Part shown: positions 25,229 through 32,827 of the stretch, in pieces
Numbering within the stretch: position 1 is the first letter of the stretch
Layout of the letters: every line of letters starts with the position of its first letter
Assembly: GCF_003182355.1 (NCBI RefSeq)
Contig: NZ_QGTW01000011.1
Location: forward strand, 124,001 to 188,000
Reading direction: 5' to 3'
Source: Cytobacillus oceanisediminis
GTDB taxonomy: Bacteria > Bacillota > Bacilli > Bacillales > Cytobacillaceae
Length of the DNA: 64,000 nt
Notes under the pieces: generated by a model
Databases searched by the model: none
The model's input: the letters and a program-made list of their open reading frames with translations, nothing else
Told to the model about the DNA's origin: nothing
Program-made: the position numbers and the translations under genes

Positions 25229-26005
25229 TTATTGAATTGTATAGCCTCCATCAATAACTGCCGCTTGGCCCGTAATCCCTTTTGCTGCTTCTCCAGCAAG
25301 GAAAATCGCATAGTCGGCAATTTCTTCAACAGTTAAAAGCCTTTTTTGCGGCACTAATGGATAAATAACTTCTTCAAGCGCTTTTTCAAGCGGTACATTT
25401 CTCGTTTTAGCCAGGTCATTCAGCTGATTTCTTACAAGGGGAGTATCTACATAGCCAGGACAAATCGCATTTACGGTAATGCCGTCTTCGGCTGCCTCCA
25501 GTGCAGCAACTTTCGTAAGGCCAATTACTCCATGCTTCGCGCTGTTATAAGCAGCTTTTCCTGCAAATCCTACCAATCCATTGATGGAAGCCATATTGAT
25601 GATTCTACCGGATTTTTGTTTTTTCATAACAGGCATGGCATGCTTAATTGCTACGAATGGAGCCGTCAGCATGACCTTAATGAGAAACTCAAACTTTTCA
25701 GTTGGAAAATCCTCAATAAATGAAACATGCTGCAGTCCCGCGTTATTGATCAGGACATCCAGCGTGCCAAAATGGCTGACTGTATCCTGGATTGCCTCTT
25801 GTATTTCCTTTTCAGAAGTAACATCGCATTTTAGGCCAATCGCTTCGTACCCTTCACTCTTCAGAGTCTCTGCAGCTTTTTTGACGGCGTCCTCCTGGAT
25901 ATCTGTCAAAACAATTTTAGACCCATTTTCAGCAAACCTTTTTCCAATTTCATAGCCAATCCCCTGGGCTGCACCTGTTATGAAAACTACTTTATTCTGT
26001 ACCAT
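25229..26005 (-). CDS. 3-hydroxybutyrate dehydrogenase (SDR family, YxjF-like)
   Basis: 258-residue short-chain dehydrogenase. NAD-binding GAAQGIGYEIGKRF at about 11-24, NNAG at about 88-91, catalytic Ser in INMASINGLVGF, and YNSAKHG with the Tyr/Lys pair at about 153-159; the end GQAAVIDGGYTIQ is typical of D-beta-hydroxybutyrate dehydrogenases, which oxidise 3-hydroxybutyrate to acetoacetate with NAD. It follows a GntP-type permease gene by 56 bases on the same strand and shares the sigma-54 promoter, so a role in using external or stored hydroxybutyrate is likely. Other SDR substrates cannot be ruled out. ATG at 26005 has AAAGGAGC 7 bases upstream. Confidence 0.85.
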   Translation of the reverse strand: MVQNKVVFITGAAQGIGYEIGKRFAENGSKIVLTDIQEDAVKKAAETLKSEGYEAIGLKCDVTSEKEIQEAIQDTVSHFGTLDVLINNAGLQHVSFIEDFPTEKFEFLIKVMLTAPFVAIKHAMPVMKKQKSGRIINMASINGLVGFAGKAAYNSAKHGVIGLTKVAALEAAEDGITVNAICPGYVDTPLVRNQLNDLAKTRNVPLEKALEEVIYPLVPQKRLLTVEEIADYAIFLAGEAAKGITGQAAVIDGGYTIQ

Positions 26006-26061
26006 GATAAGCTCCTTTCAAAAACAAAGCTGGGGCCCGATTGGATGAGCCCCTGCCTAAT

Positions 26062-27381
26062 TTAGATTCCAAGTCCAAGAGAGAACAAGACAATAGCTAA
26101 TGCAAGACCGATTAGCGGAACAATAACCGTAACAGCTGCTACTGCTCCATATGCAGCCTGGTGGGTTTCGCCGCAGATCGCCCTGACAGTGGTAACAACA
26201 TAGCCATTATGCGGCAGAGAGTCGAGGGCACCTGATGAAATGGCTACTGTTCTGTGGAGGGCTTCCGCATTGACACCCATATCCATATAATGCGGCGCCA
26301 ATATTGGCAATGCAATTGCCTGGCCCCCTGAAGCCGAACCGGTCATACCGGCAATTACACTGACAGCAATAGCCCCTCCAATCAGCGGGCTTCCAGGGAT
26401 GTTTGTCATCATATCTACTGCTGTTGCAAAAGCAGGCACTGCCTTGGCAACTCCTCCAAATCCTACTACTGCAGCGGTATTACCGATAGCGATTAGTGCG
26501 CCAAGCGTTCCATCAGACACAGCATTCCAGAAGTTCGTAAAGTACTTGCGGTTTAACAAATAAGTAGCAATGACACCGCCCAATAACGCAAGAATAAGTG
26601 CAGATTGTTTAAGAGAATCATGGAATACAAAAGAAATAATCAATACGACGATTAATGGCACAACACCCATGAATGGATGCGGCAACTCTTTATTTTCAGT
26701 AACAGGATCCTGCTTGCGTGATTCGAAGGTTTCTCCTTTGTTCACAGCCTTCGTGATCATGCGCTTCAGCCACCAATAACCAAATATCATCATAAACACA
26801 GCTACGATTAAACTAACTTCCCATCCAGCATATGGAGTTGTTCCAAGATACTCTATTGGAATCCAGTTTTGGATCTCCGGGGACCCCGCAGATGTCATGG
26901 TGAAAGTTACGGAACCAAAGGCAAGCGCTGCAGGAATAAACCTTCTAGGAAGATTAGCCTGCTTAAATAAACTCAATGCCATTGGATATACGGAAAAAGC
27001 AACTACGAACAAGCTGACGCCTCCGTAAGTTAAGATCGCACAGGAAGCGACAATGGCAAGTACCGCGTATTTCATGCCCAGCTTATCAACCACCATTTTT
27101 GATACACTGTCAGCCGCTCCGCTATCCTCCATTACTTTCCCAAAAATTGCCCCCAATAGGAACATTAAGTACCATGAAGTGACGAAACCTGAAAAACCGG
27201 ACATATAATTCCCGACCAGATTAGCCTCTCCTTCACCAGCCAGTTGCGGAAACAGCGGCATACCGCTAAAAACAGCTACAAACAGTGCGGACAATGGCCC
27301 TACAACCAAAAGGTTCATCCCCCGCATGGTTAAGAAAATCAGCAGGGCAAGCCCGCCTATTAGACCGATCATACTTAGCAT
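26062..27381 (-). CDS. GntP-family permease (hydroxybutyrate/organic acid uptake, YxjC-like)
   Basis: 439 residues with about twelve hydrophobic segments, starting GLIGGLALLIFLTMRGMNLLV and containing PHNGYVVTT, a mark of the GntP/CitMHS-related group. Family members import gluconate and other carboxylates with protons. The partner dehydrogenase and activator point to 3-hydroxybutyrate, as in the B. subtilis yxjC-yxjF cluster. ATG has AAAGGGGGA 7 bases upstream. The leader of about 110 bases holds a sigma-54 promoter and a cre-like site. No scoAB (CoA transferase) genes lie here, unlike the B. subtilis cluster. Confidence 0.85.
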   Translation of the reverse strand: MLSMIGLIGGLALLIFLTMRGMNLLVVGPLSALFVAVFSGMPLFPQLAGEGEANLVGNYMSGFSGFVTSWYLMFLLGAIFGKVMEDSGAADSVSKMVVDKLGMKYAVLAIVASCAILTYGGVSLFVVAFSVYPMALSLFKQANLPRRFIPAALAFGSVTFTMTSAGSPEIQNWIPIEYLGTTPYAGWEVSLIVAVFMMIFGYWWLKRMITKAVNKGETFESRKQDPVTENKELPHPFMGVVPLIVVLIISFVFHDSLKQSALILALLGGVIATYLLNRKYFTNFWNAVSDGTLGALIAIGNTAAVVGFGGVAKAVPAFATAVDMMTNIPGSPLIGGAIAVSVIAGMTGSASGGQAIALPILAPHYMDMGVNAEALHRTVAISSGALDSLPHNGYVVTTVRAICGETHQAAYGAVAAVTVIVPLIGLALAIVLFSLGLGI

Positions 27382-27436
27382 TGTATTTCCCCCTTTATTC
27401 TTAAATAGAAAAAAAACTAATTGGCACCCTCCCTCT

Positions 27437-27450
27437 TGTAACCGCTTGCA
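27437..27450 (-). promoter_or_regulatory. Candidate cre (CcpA) site in the permease leader
   Basis: On the minus strand TGCAAGCGGTTACA fits the cre consensus TGWAANCGNTNWCA at all but the third position. It lies about 40-55 bases downstream of the predicted sigma-54 start, where CcpA could block elongation. Confidence 0.6.
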
Positions 27451-27500
27451 AAATAAGCTGAACGTCGTTTTACGAAAGTTGCTTATTTGCGAATTAATGT

Positions 27501-27516
27501 TGCAAGAAACATGCCA
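27501..27516 (-). promoter_or_regulatory. Sigma-54 (-24/-12) promoter of the permease-dehydrogenase operon
   Basis: On the minus strand TGGCATGTTTCTTGCA fits the -24 (TGGCAYG), 4-base spacer and -12 (TTGCA) consensus. A sigma-54 activator gene lies just upstream on the same strand. Confidence 0.85.
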
Positions 27517-27568
27517 AAATGAATCACTTTATAGAAAGAGGGATAATGAATAATTTATGAATCTTTTT

Positions 27569-27586
27569 TCCGGAATTCTGGAATGG
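27569..27586. promoter_or_regulatory. Candidate activator-binding palindrome
   Basis: TTCCGGAATTCTGGAAT, centred on CCGGAATTCTGG, lies about 60-70 bases upstream of the -24 element, a typical distance for an enhancer site of a sigma-54 activator. Similar half-sites (TCTGGAAT, ATTCCGG) appear in the terminator at 27674-27721, which weakens the case. Confidence 0.35.
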
Positions 27587-27673
27587 GTAAATGGCAAGTC
27601 AGCCATTATACTAGACAAGTTTTCAGATAATTATGTCTACACCTTAGTTTTTTAAAAATAAAATTACTAGAAT

Positions 27674-27721
27674 GAAAATAGTCCATAGATCTGGAATAGA
27701 TTCCGGATTTATGGACTATTT
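27674..27721 (-). terminator. Intrinsic terminator of the sigma-54 activator gene
   Basis: On the minus strand AATAGTCCATA pairs with TATGGACTATT, enclosing a second small stem GGAATC/GATTCC-like, followed by TTTTC. It starts 6 bases past the stop codon. Confidence 0.8.
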
Positions 27722-27726
27722 GACTC

Positions 27727-29088
27727 TTATTCAATTCCATATTTTTTTAGCTTTTCATACATGGAAGATTTGCTGATTCCGAGGGCTTTCGCTGCTTCAA
27801 GGCGATCATTGTTAAACTTGCTTAAACTCTGGGTTAGGATCCGCTTTTCTGTTTCTTCCAAAATATCCTTCAGTTTCTTTTTGCCAACAGGGTAAACAGC
27901 CGATTCTTTCATGTAATCTGGCAATGATTCCGTGGAGATGGTTTCATTGCTGGTTAAATGCACAGATGCTTCTATGACATTTTCCAGCTCTCTGATATTC
28001 CCCGGCCAGCTGTATTGGTGAAATTTTTCGATTACATTATCATCAATCGCACTGATCCTCTTTCCAGACTTTTTGGTGATTTTTTTTATAAAATAATCAA
28101 TCAGGATAGACAGATCTTCCAGCCTATCACGCAATGGAGGAACCATAAACGGCACGACATTGATCCGATAAAATAAATCTTCCCTGAAACGCTTTTCTTC
28201 CATCATTTTTTCGAGCGGCCGGTTGGTTGCAGCAATAATTCTGACATCCACATTAACAGGTGCAGTCGAACCAACGCTTTCTATTTCACCTTCCTGGAGA
28301 GCACGCAACAGCTTTACTTGCATATTAAGCGGCATATCGCCGATTTCATCCAGAAATAATGTGCCTCCATCTGCGAGCTGGAACTTTCCTTTTTTGCCGC
28401 CTTTTTTCGCACCTGTAAAAGCTCCTTCCTCATATCCAAACAGCTCGGATTCCAGCAGATGCTCCGGGATGGCTCCGCAGTTTATTTTTACGAACGGCTG
28501 ATGGCTTCTGTTGCTGAGCTGGTGAATGCTATGGGCAAACAGTTCTTTTCCAGTCCCGCTTTCCCCGCGGATCAGAACTGAAATATCGCTAGCGGCTACC
28601 ATTTTTACTTTTTCCTTTAGGCTTTGGATTTGTTTCGAGCTGCCTAAAATATCGCCGAGGCTGTATTTAACACTTCGGTCAATATCCTGGATGTAGCTTT
28701 GGATTTTTGTCAGCATGCTCTTCACATGGCTGTTCATTTGCATCCATTCCTTTGTATCCCTGAAGAACACGGTCCCAAATGCCCCTATCACTTCCCCGCC
28801 CGAAATGATGGGAATGCGATTTGCAATCATATAATTGCCTTTAATATATTGCAGGTCGGCAATTTCTTCCTTTCCAGTTGCCGCAACAATGTGCATCCGC
28901 GAATTCTCAATAACCTGAGCGACATGCATTCCCAGGACCTGCTCCCTCTCGGCCTCCAGAAAATCGCAGTAATTTTTATTTATATAAATAATTTTCCCAT
29001 CTTTATCAACAACCACCAGCCATCCGAAAGCATTTTCAACTATGGTTTCAACAATTTCAATTGGCAAATCAAATAATGCACTTTTCAT
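27727..29088 (-). CDS. Sigma-54-dependent transcriptional activator with PAS domain
   Basis: 453 residues from ATG at 29088 (AGAGGAG 6 bases upstream; a longer frame lacks a site). An N-terminal PAS domain (AFGWLVVVDKDGKIIYINKN) at about 22-41 senses an unknown signal. The AAA+ domain has Walker A GESGTGKELFAHSIH at about 176-190, the sigma-54 contact loop GAFTGAKKG at about 223-231, Walker B GGTLFLDEIGDMP at about 243-255 and the arginine region RLEDLSILID. A C-terminal Fis-type helix-turn-helix (RLEAAKALGISKSSMYEKLK) ends it. It should switch on the downstream permease-dehydrogenase operon from the -24/-12 promoter. Not a two-component receiver: no phospho-Asp domain. Confidence 0.93.
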   Translation of the reverse strand: MKSALFDLPIEIVETIVENAFGWLVVVDKDGKIIYINKNYCDFLEAEREQVLGMHVAQVIENSRMHIVAATGKEEIADLQYIKGNYMIANRIPIISGGEVIGAFGTVFFRDTKEWMQMNSHVKSMLTKIQSYIQDIDRSVKYSLGDILGSSKQIQSLKEKVKMVAASDISVLIRGESGTGKELFAHSIHQLSNRSHQPFVKINCGAIPEHLLESELFGYEEGAFTGAKKGGKKGKFQLADGGTLFLDEIGDMPLNMQVKLLRALQEGEIESVGSTAPVNVDVRIIAATNRPLEKMMEEKRFREDLFYRINVVPFMVPPLRDRLEDLSILIDYFIKKITKKSGKRISAIDDNVIEKFHQYSWPGNIRELENVIEASVHLTSNETISTESLPDYMKESAVYPVGKKKLKDILEETEKRILTQSLSKFNNDRLEAAKALGISKSSMYEKLKKYGIE

Positions 29089-29227
29089 TTTATCTCCTCT
29101 TAAGACAAGCTCAATTTTACCTCTTATTTTATCATATTTTTCTGACAACAAATTCACCAATACAGGTATTCTTCCCGGTTTTATTGCCCATACCATTATT
29201 AATCGGAAGCTTGTGGAGGTGTTTCGC

Positions 29228-29578
29228 ATGAAAGGCATTTTTTTAATCAATCCGAATTGGCAGTCGGGAAATTTATCAAAAGAGGAAAGTGCTCAGTTAC
29301 AAAAACAGACTTTGGAGGCTTATATTGAAGAGCACAATATTCTCACGATAAAACTGAATCAATGGCAGCTGAATGACTATTACACGATTCCGCATGCCCT
29401 CCTTTATGACTTAAAGCAACATAGAGCGGATCTGGATATTCTGCTTCTTTATTCAGAAGAGGTGCTTGAAGACTTTATTGACTGCTATCCAGCCAGATGG
29501 CTTATATTAAAAAGCTTTTTCAATGAAGTTGTGTTTGCAGACAAGCAAAAGGAAGAATATTTGGAAGGTGCCGGCTAA
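29228..29578 (+). CDS. Unknown 116-residue protein
   Basis: 116 residues from ATG at 29228, which follows GGAGGTG by about 6 bases; a longer frame runs back into the divergent activator gene and has no site. Sequence starts MKGIFLINPNWQSG and contains LKQHRADLDILLLYSEEV and PARWLILKSFFNEVVFADKQ. Alternating hydrophobic strands suggest a small alpha/beta fold, somewhat like the N-terminal part of serine recombinases, but no catalytic Ser motif can be shown. I do not recognise the family. It is divergent from the sigma-54 activator (139-base gap) and followed by the 20 bp repeat array and a terminator. Confidence 0.65.
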   Translation: MKGIFLINPNWQSGNLSKEESAQLQKQTLEAYIEEHNILTIKLNQWQLNDYYTIPHALLYDLKQHRADLDILLLYSEEVLEDFIDCYPARWLILKSFFNEVVFADKQKEEYLEGAG

Positions 29579-29595
29579 GACTGCGGATCATGTCT

Positions 29596-29710
29596 TGGCC
29601 GATAAATCCGGTGGATTCGTTGATAAAATTGGATTTTCGTTGATATATCTAAAATTTCGTTGATATATTCATTTTTTCGTTGCTATCTGGCTTAATTTCG
29701 TTGATAAACC
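29596..29710 (+). repeat. Short array with 20 bp period, core TTTCGTTGATA
   Basis: The C of the core is at 29618, 29638, 29658, 29678 and 29699, so the period is 20, 20, 20, 21; a weaker copy (GGCCGATAAA) precedes. Spacers are AT-rich. It begins about 20 bases past the stop of the 116-residue gene and ends before the terminator, so it should be part of that mRNA. Confidence 0.85.
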
Positions 29711-29720
29711 TTATAAACAG

Positions 29721-29754
29721 AAAAGCCTGCAGCGGTAAACTGCAGGTTTTTCTT
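29721..29754 (+). terminator. Bidirectional terminator between the unknown gene and the MFS gene
   Basis: AAGCCTGCAG and CTGCAGGTTTTT around a 7-base loop; T runs on both strands. It touches the last bases of the MFS gene. Confidence 0.8.
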
Positions 29755-30934
29755 ATGAAGCATGTGCCAATTCCTTGGACTCCTTCAATTTCCGGTCATA
29801 TACCAGGGTTGTCATAATAGCAAAACCATATAATACCATCAGAACTGCAAATAGCATGGAGATTCCATAAAGGTCCACCAAAATACCGCCCAATAAAGGT
29901 CCAATCATACGGCCGCCTGTCGCGGTGCTGTTAACAATACCCTGGTAAAACCCTTCCCGCCCTTTTGGCGCCAGTTGATTGGCAATCGTCGGCACTGCTG
30001 GCCAGATAAGCATTTCGCCTATCGTCAGAATCACCATTGCCGCAATAAAAGCAGAAAATTGCTCGGCGCTTGCGGCTGCTGCAAAGGATCCAATAAAAAT
30101 GACCATTCCAGCGATCATCTGTGACTTCAGTGTTTTGAACCATTTTACCAAACCGCTGATTAAAGGCTGGCCAAGAACAATCAGTGCTCCGTTGATAGAC
30201 CATAGCAGGCTGTATTGCTTTAGAGAAATGTTCATCACCTGGGTATATGCCGCAATAGTGGATTGCCACTGCACATATCCGACCCAGCATAATAAATATC
30301 CGACACAAAGAATAAGCAATGCATATAGCTTTGTATGGTTTTTAACAACTCGATTTTCCTGGAGGATGGATGTTTGCTGGCCTGAAATGGTATTAATGCC
30401 CCTGTATCCGAATACGGCTATCAGCAGAAATACAATGTACATGAGTGTATTGGCCAGGAAAATTAGCTGAAACGAATATGATGCTACAAGCCCGCCGAGA
30501 GCTGCACCTATCGCCACACCAGCATTCTGGGCAACATAGATGGCATTAAATGCCTTTCGCCCTCCTTCCTTCCAAACCGATCCCGCCATTGCAAACATCG
30601 ATGGAAAAACGATCCCCGAACCAAAGCCGACAAATGTCAGAAACACCACATAGGCAGGCCAGCCATGCCAGAAGGTAAGGCCGAGAAGCGCCATTACGGT
30701 GATGCCAATACCAAGAAGAATGGACCGATAGCCGCCTATTTTATCAAAGAGGCTTCCGCCAAACAAATTGCCGACTACACTTGCAGCAGCATTCAGCATA
30801 AGGACAAGACCTGCAACAGATAAAGATTTTCCTAAATGCTCATGAATGTAAATGGTATTTAAAGGCCACAAAAAAGAAGAGCCGGTTACATTCACTGCCA
30901 TCCCAATAATTAAGAGCCATAAGGTACGCGGCAT
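29753..30934 (-). CDS. MFS transporter (YttB-like drug/efflux type)
   Basis: 393 residues from ATG at 30934 with AAAGGGG 10 bases upstream; a frame 36 codons longer has no site. About twelve hydrophobic segments; the loop between helices 2 and 3 reads GNLFGGSLFDKIGGYRS, the MFS signature (GxLxDxxGxRx), and a second one (VKWFKTLKSQM) lies at the middle. Looks like the DHA1 group, drug:proton antiporters. B. subtilis has YttB in this region and I think this is its counterpart, though I would not assert it. Substrate unknown. Terminator shared with the convergent gene. Confidence 0.8.
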   Translation of the reverse strand: MPRTLWLLIIGMAVNVTGSSFLWPLNTIYIHEHLGKSLSVAGLVLMLNAAASVVGNLFGGSLFDKIGGYRSILLGIGITVMALLGLTFWHGWPAYVVFLTFVGFGSGIVFPSMFAMAGSVWKEGGRKAFNAIYVAQNAGVAIGAALGGLVASYSFQLIFLANTLMYIVFLLIAVFGYRGINTISGQQTSILQENRVVKNHTKLYALLILCVGYLLCWVGYVQWQSTIAAYTQVMNISLKQYSLLWSINGALIVLGQPLISGLVKWFKTLKSQMIAGMVIFIGSFAAAASAEQFSAFIAAMVILTIGEMLIWPAVPTIANQLAPKGREGFYQGIVNSTATGGRMIGPLLGGILVDLYGISMLFAVLMVLYGFAIMTTLVYDRKLKESKELAHAS

Positions 30935-31095
30935 GTAAAAACGCCCCTTTAAATTATTTATTTTACTTACGGGGGACAATTGCCCCCAGAAGTATATTTC
31001 GAAATCCAAAATAATTTTAGTTGTTTTTTCCTGTCCTTGCAATAGATTTTCATTCGATTATTATAGACAGAATAATTTCTTTTTTGATGCATATT

Positions 31096-31133
31096 AAAGC
31101 CCCGATACGAAAACGCATCGGGGCTTTTCCATA
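31096..31133 (-). terminator. Intrinsic terminator of the small ytzC-adjacent gene
   Basis: On the minus strand AAAAGCCCCGAT(GCG), loop, ATCGGGGCTTTAATAT. Strong stem, short T run, just past the stop at 31141. Confidence 0.75.
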
Positions 31134-31140
31134 TTTTTAT

Positions 31141-31320
31141 TTAGGAGGATTGTTCCGGTTCCGGATGGAATTTTGATTTGACTGGCTGGCCGCCTCTGTT
31201 TTCATACTTCTTTTTCGATTGCTTTACTGCATCAAAATCCTGTCCAAGTTCAAGGTCCTGGCTGTTGACCCCGTTTCGTGTTTTTTGTTCGGGATTATTT
31301 TGCTTTGAACGTTTTTTCAA
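31141..31320 (-). CDS. Small Lys/Gln-rich protein, possibly gamma-type SASP-like
   Basis: 59 residues from TTG at 31320, which lies 7 bases after AAGGAG; a GTG 3 codons earlier overlaps that site. Hydrophilic throughout, with KKRSKQNNPEQKTRNG and LELGQDFDAVKQSKKKYENR. The pattern of a short acidic strand then VKQ and a lysine/asparagine run is like one repeat of gamma-type small acid-soluble spore proteins, which serve as amino-acid store in spores; this likeness is weak and from memory. It follows ytzC by 12 bases on the same strand. No membrane segment. Confidence 0.6.
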   Translation of the reverse strand: MKKRSKQNNPEQKTRNGVNSQDLELGQDFDAVKQSKKKYENRGGQPVKSKFHPEPEQSS

Positions 31321-31332
31321 ATCGATCACTCC

Positions 31333-31596
31333 TTAATGAGGAAGTATAATCATCTGATTTTGGAGCTGCTGCAGCTGAAGCCTCATACGGTGAAGCTGTT
31401 CCCGCTGCTGGGAATTGGCGCTATGGGCCATTTGAGTAATATCATTATAAGCAGCTTCCAAAGATTGAAGAGCACTGGAGAAATCTTCATCATTATAGTG
31501 CTCCTGTGTCCGTCCGGCATCAAACTGCTCCTGTGCATAGCGGATTGCATCCTCACATTGCTGCAAGAGTGTATCCATCGATTCACGAGTTGCCAT
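31333..31596 (-). CDS. ytzC: YtzC family protein (DUF2524)
   Basis: 87-residue helical protein from ATG at 31596 with AAGGAGGGG about 7 bases upstream. It begins MATRESMDTLLQQCEDAIRY and ends REQLHRMRLQLQQLQNQMI, with EHYNDEDFSSALQSLEAA in the middle: two or three amphipathic helices, probably a small helical bundle. I recognise the B. subtilis YtzC pattern; the function of the family is unknown. It is divergent from ytqA, as in B. subtilis. Confidence 0.8.
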   Translation of the reverse strand: MATRESMDTLLQQCEDAIRYAQEQFDAGRTQEHYNDEDFSSALQSLEAAYNDITQMAHSANSQQREQLHRMRLQLQQLQNQMIILPH

Positions 31597-31858
31597 TTTA
31601 CTTTCCCCTCCTTGAAGAATGGGTATAGAAGCATGCATGCTTCATGTATTAGTTTGTTCATTTTTCCGCAATCCTTACTACCCTATTTCCTGCCAATTCC
31701 CCTTGGATAAGGCTTTACGTTCATGTTAAGATTAATTTTATGAAAAACAAGAAAAGCGAAAGGCGTCCGCATTCTGCGAATAAGCCTTGAGCAGGGCATT
31801 TGAAAATTACTATTTCAACCTATATATATATATAAGTTCTCAAAGGGAGGGAACAGGT

Positions 31859-32827
31859 ATGGATCAAACTAATCCTTTTCCATTTGCATCTGATAATAAG
31901 CGCTACCACACATGGAATTATCATTTACGAAATGAATTTGGCCATAAAGTTTTCAAAGTAGCATTGGACGGCGGCTTCGATTGCCCTAACCGAGACGGTA
32001 CTGTTGCACATGGCGGGTGCACATTTTGCAGTGCGGCAGGCTCAGGGGATTTTGCCGGAAACCGTGCAGATGATTTGGAAATACAATTTAACGAAATTAA
32101 GACAAAAATGCACCATAAATGGAAAGATGGCAAGTATATGGCCTACTTTCAGGCTTTCACAAACACACATGCTCCTGTAGAAATGCTGCGTGAAATGTAT
32201 GAAAGGGTGCTTGAGAAGGAAGGAGTTGTTGGCCTTTCCATCGCGACGCGCCCTGACTGCCTGCCTGATGATGTAGTCGAATACTTGGCTGAGCTTAACC
32301 AAAGAACCTACCTTTGGGTAGAGCTGGGATTACAGACTGTTCATGAGCGGACAGGCCTGCTGATCAACCGTGCACATGACTACCAATGCTATGTGGAAGG
32401 AGTAAACAAACTCCGCAAACATGGGATCCGAGTTTGTTCCCATATTATTAATGGCCTTCCGCTTGAAACGCCTGAAATGATGATGGAAACTGCACGTGAG
32501 GTTGCAAAGCTTGATGTACAGGGAATTAAGATTCACCTTCTTCATTTATTAAAGGGGACACCAATGGTCAAGCAATTTGAAAAAGGAATGCTCGAGTTCC
32601 TGTCTCTTGAAGAGTATGTAAACTTAGTATGCGACCAGCTGGAGATTTTACCTCCGGAAATGATTGTACATCGAATTACGGGCGATGGTCCGATTGATTT
32701 GATGATTGGGCCGATGTGGAGCGTCAATAAGTGGGAGGTTCTCAATAGCATTGATGCAGAATTGAAGCGCAGAAACAGCTGGCAAGGGAAATTTTTTAGC
32801 CCCAGCCAATTGGAGGCAATGTCATGA
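31859..32827 (+). CDS. ytqA: Radical SAM protein YtqA (tRNA wobble-uridine modification)
   Basis: 322 residues from ATG at 31859 with AGGGAGGG 7 bases upstream; the longer frame has no site. The iron-sulfur cluster motif has the Elp3-like spacing, CPNRDGTVAHGGCTFC (Cys-x11-Cys-x2-Cys) at about 40-55, followed by radical SAM barrel elements FQAFTNTHAP, GLSIATRPDCL and WVELGLQT. The TIGR01212 group. Its stop overlaps the start of mnmM by 4 bases (ATGA), and MnmM methylates nm5s2U in tRNA, so YtqA probably makes the amino-methyl precursor at the wobble position; that function follows from partner genes, and I recall the name MnmL for it. Confidence 0.88.
   Translation: MDQTNPFPFASDNKRYHTWNYHLRNEFGHKVFKVALDGGFDCPNRDGTVAHGGCTFCSAAGSGDFAGNRADDLEIQFNEIKTKMHHKWKDGKYMAYFQAFTNTHAPVEMLREMYERVLEKEGVVGLSIATRPDCLPDDVVEYLAELNQRTYLWVELGLQTVHERTGLLINRAHDYQCYVEGVNKLRKHGIRVCSHIINGLPLETPEMMMETAREVAKLDVQGIKIHLLHLLKGTPMVKQFEKGMLEFLSLEEYVNLVCDQLEILPPEMIVHRITGDGPIDLMIGPMWSVNKWEVLNSIDAELKRRNSWQGKFFSPSQLEAMS

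Noticed and set aside
29596..29710. CRISPR array
   Set aside because: Repeat core of 11 bases with 9-10 base spacers that are themselves AT-rich and alike; no cas genes in the window. The same applies to the arrays at 21.6 and 34.7 kb.
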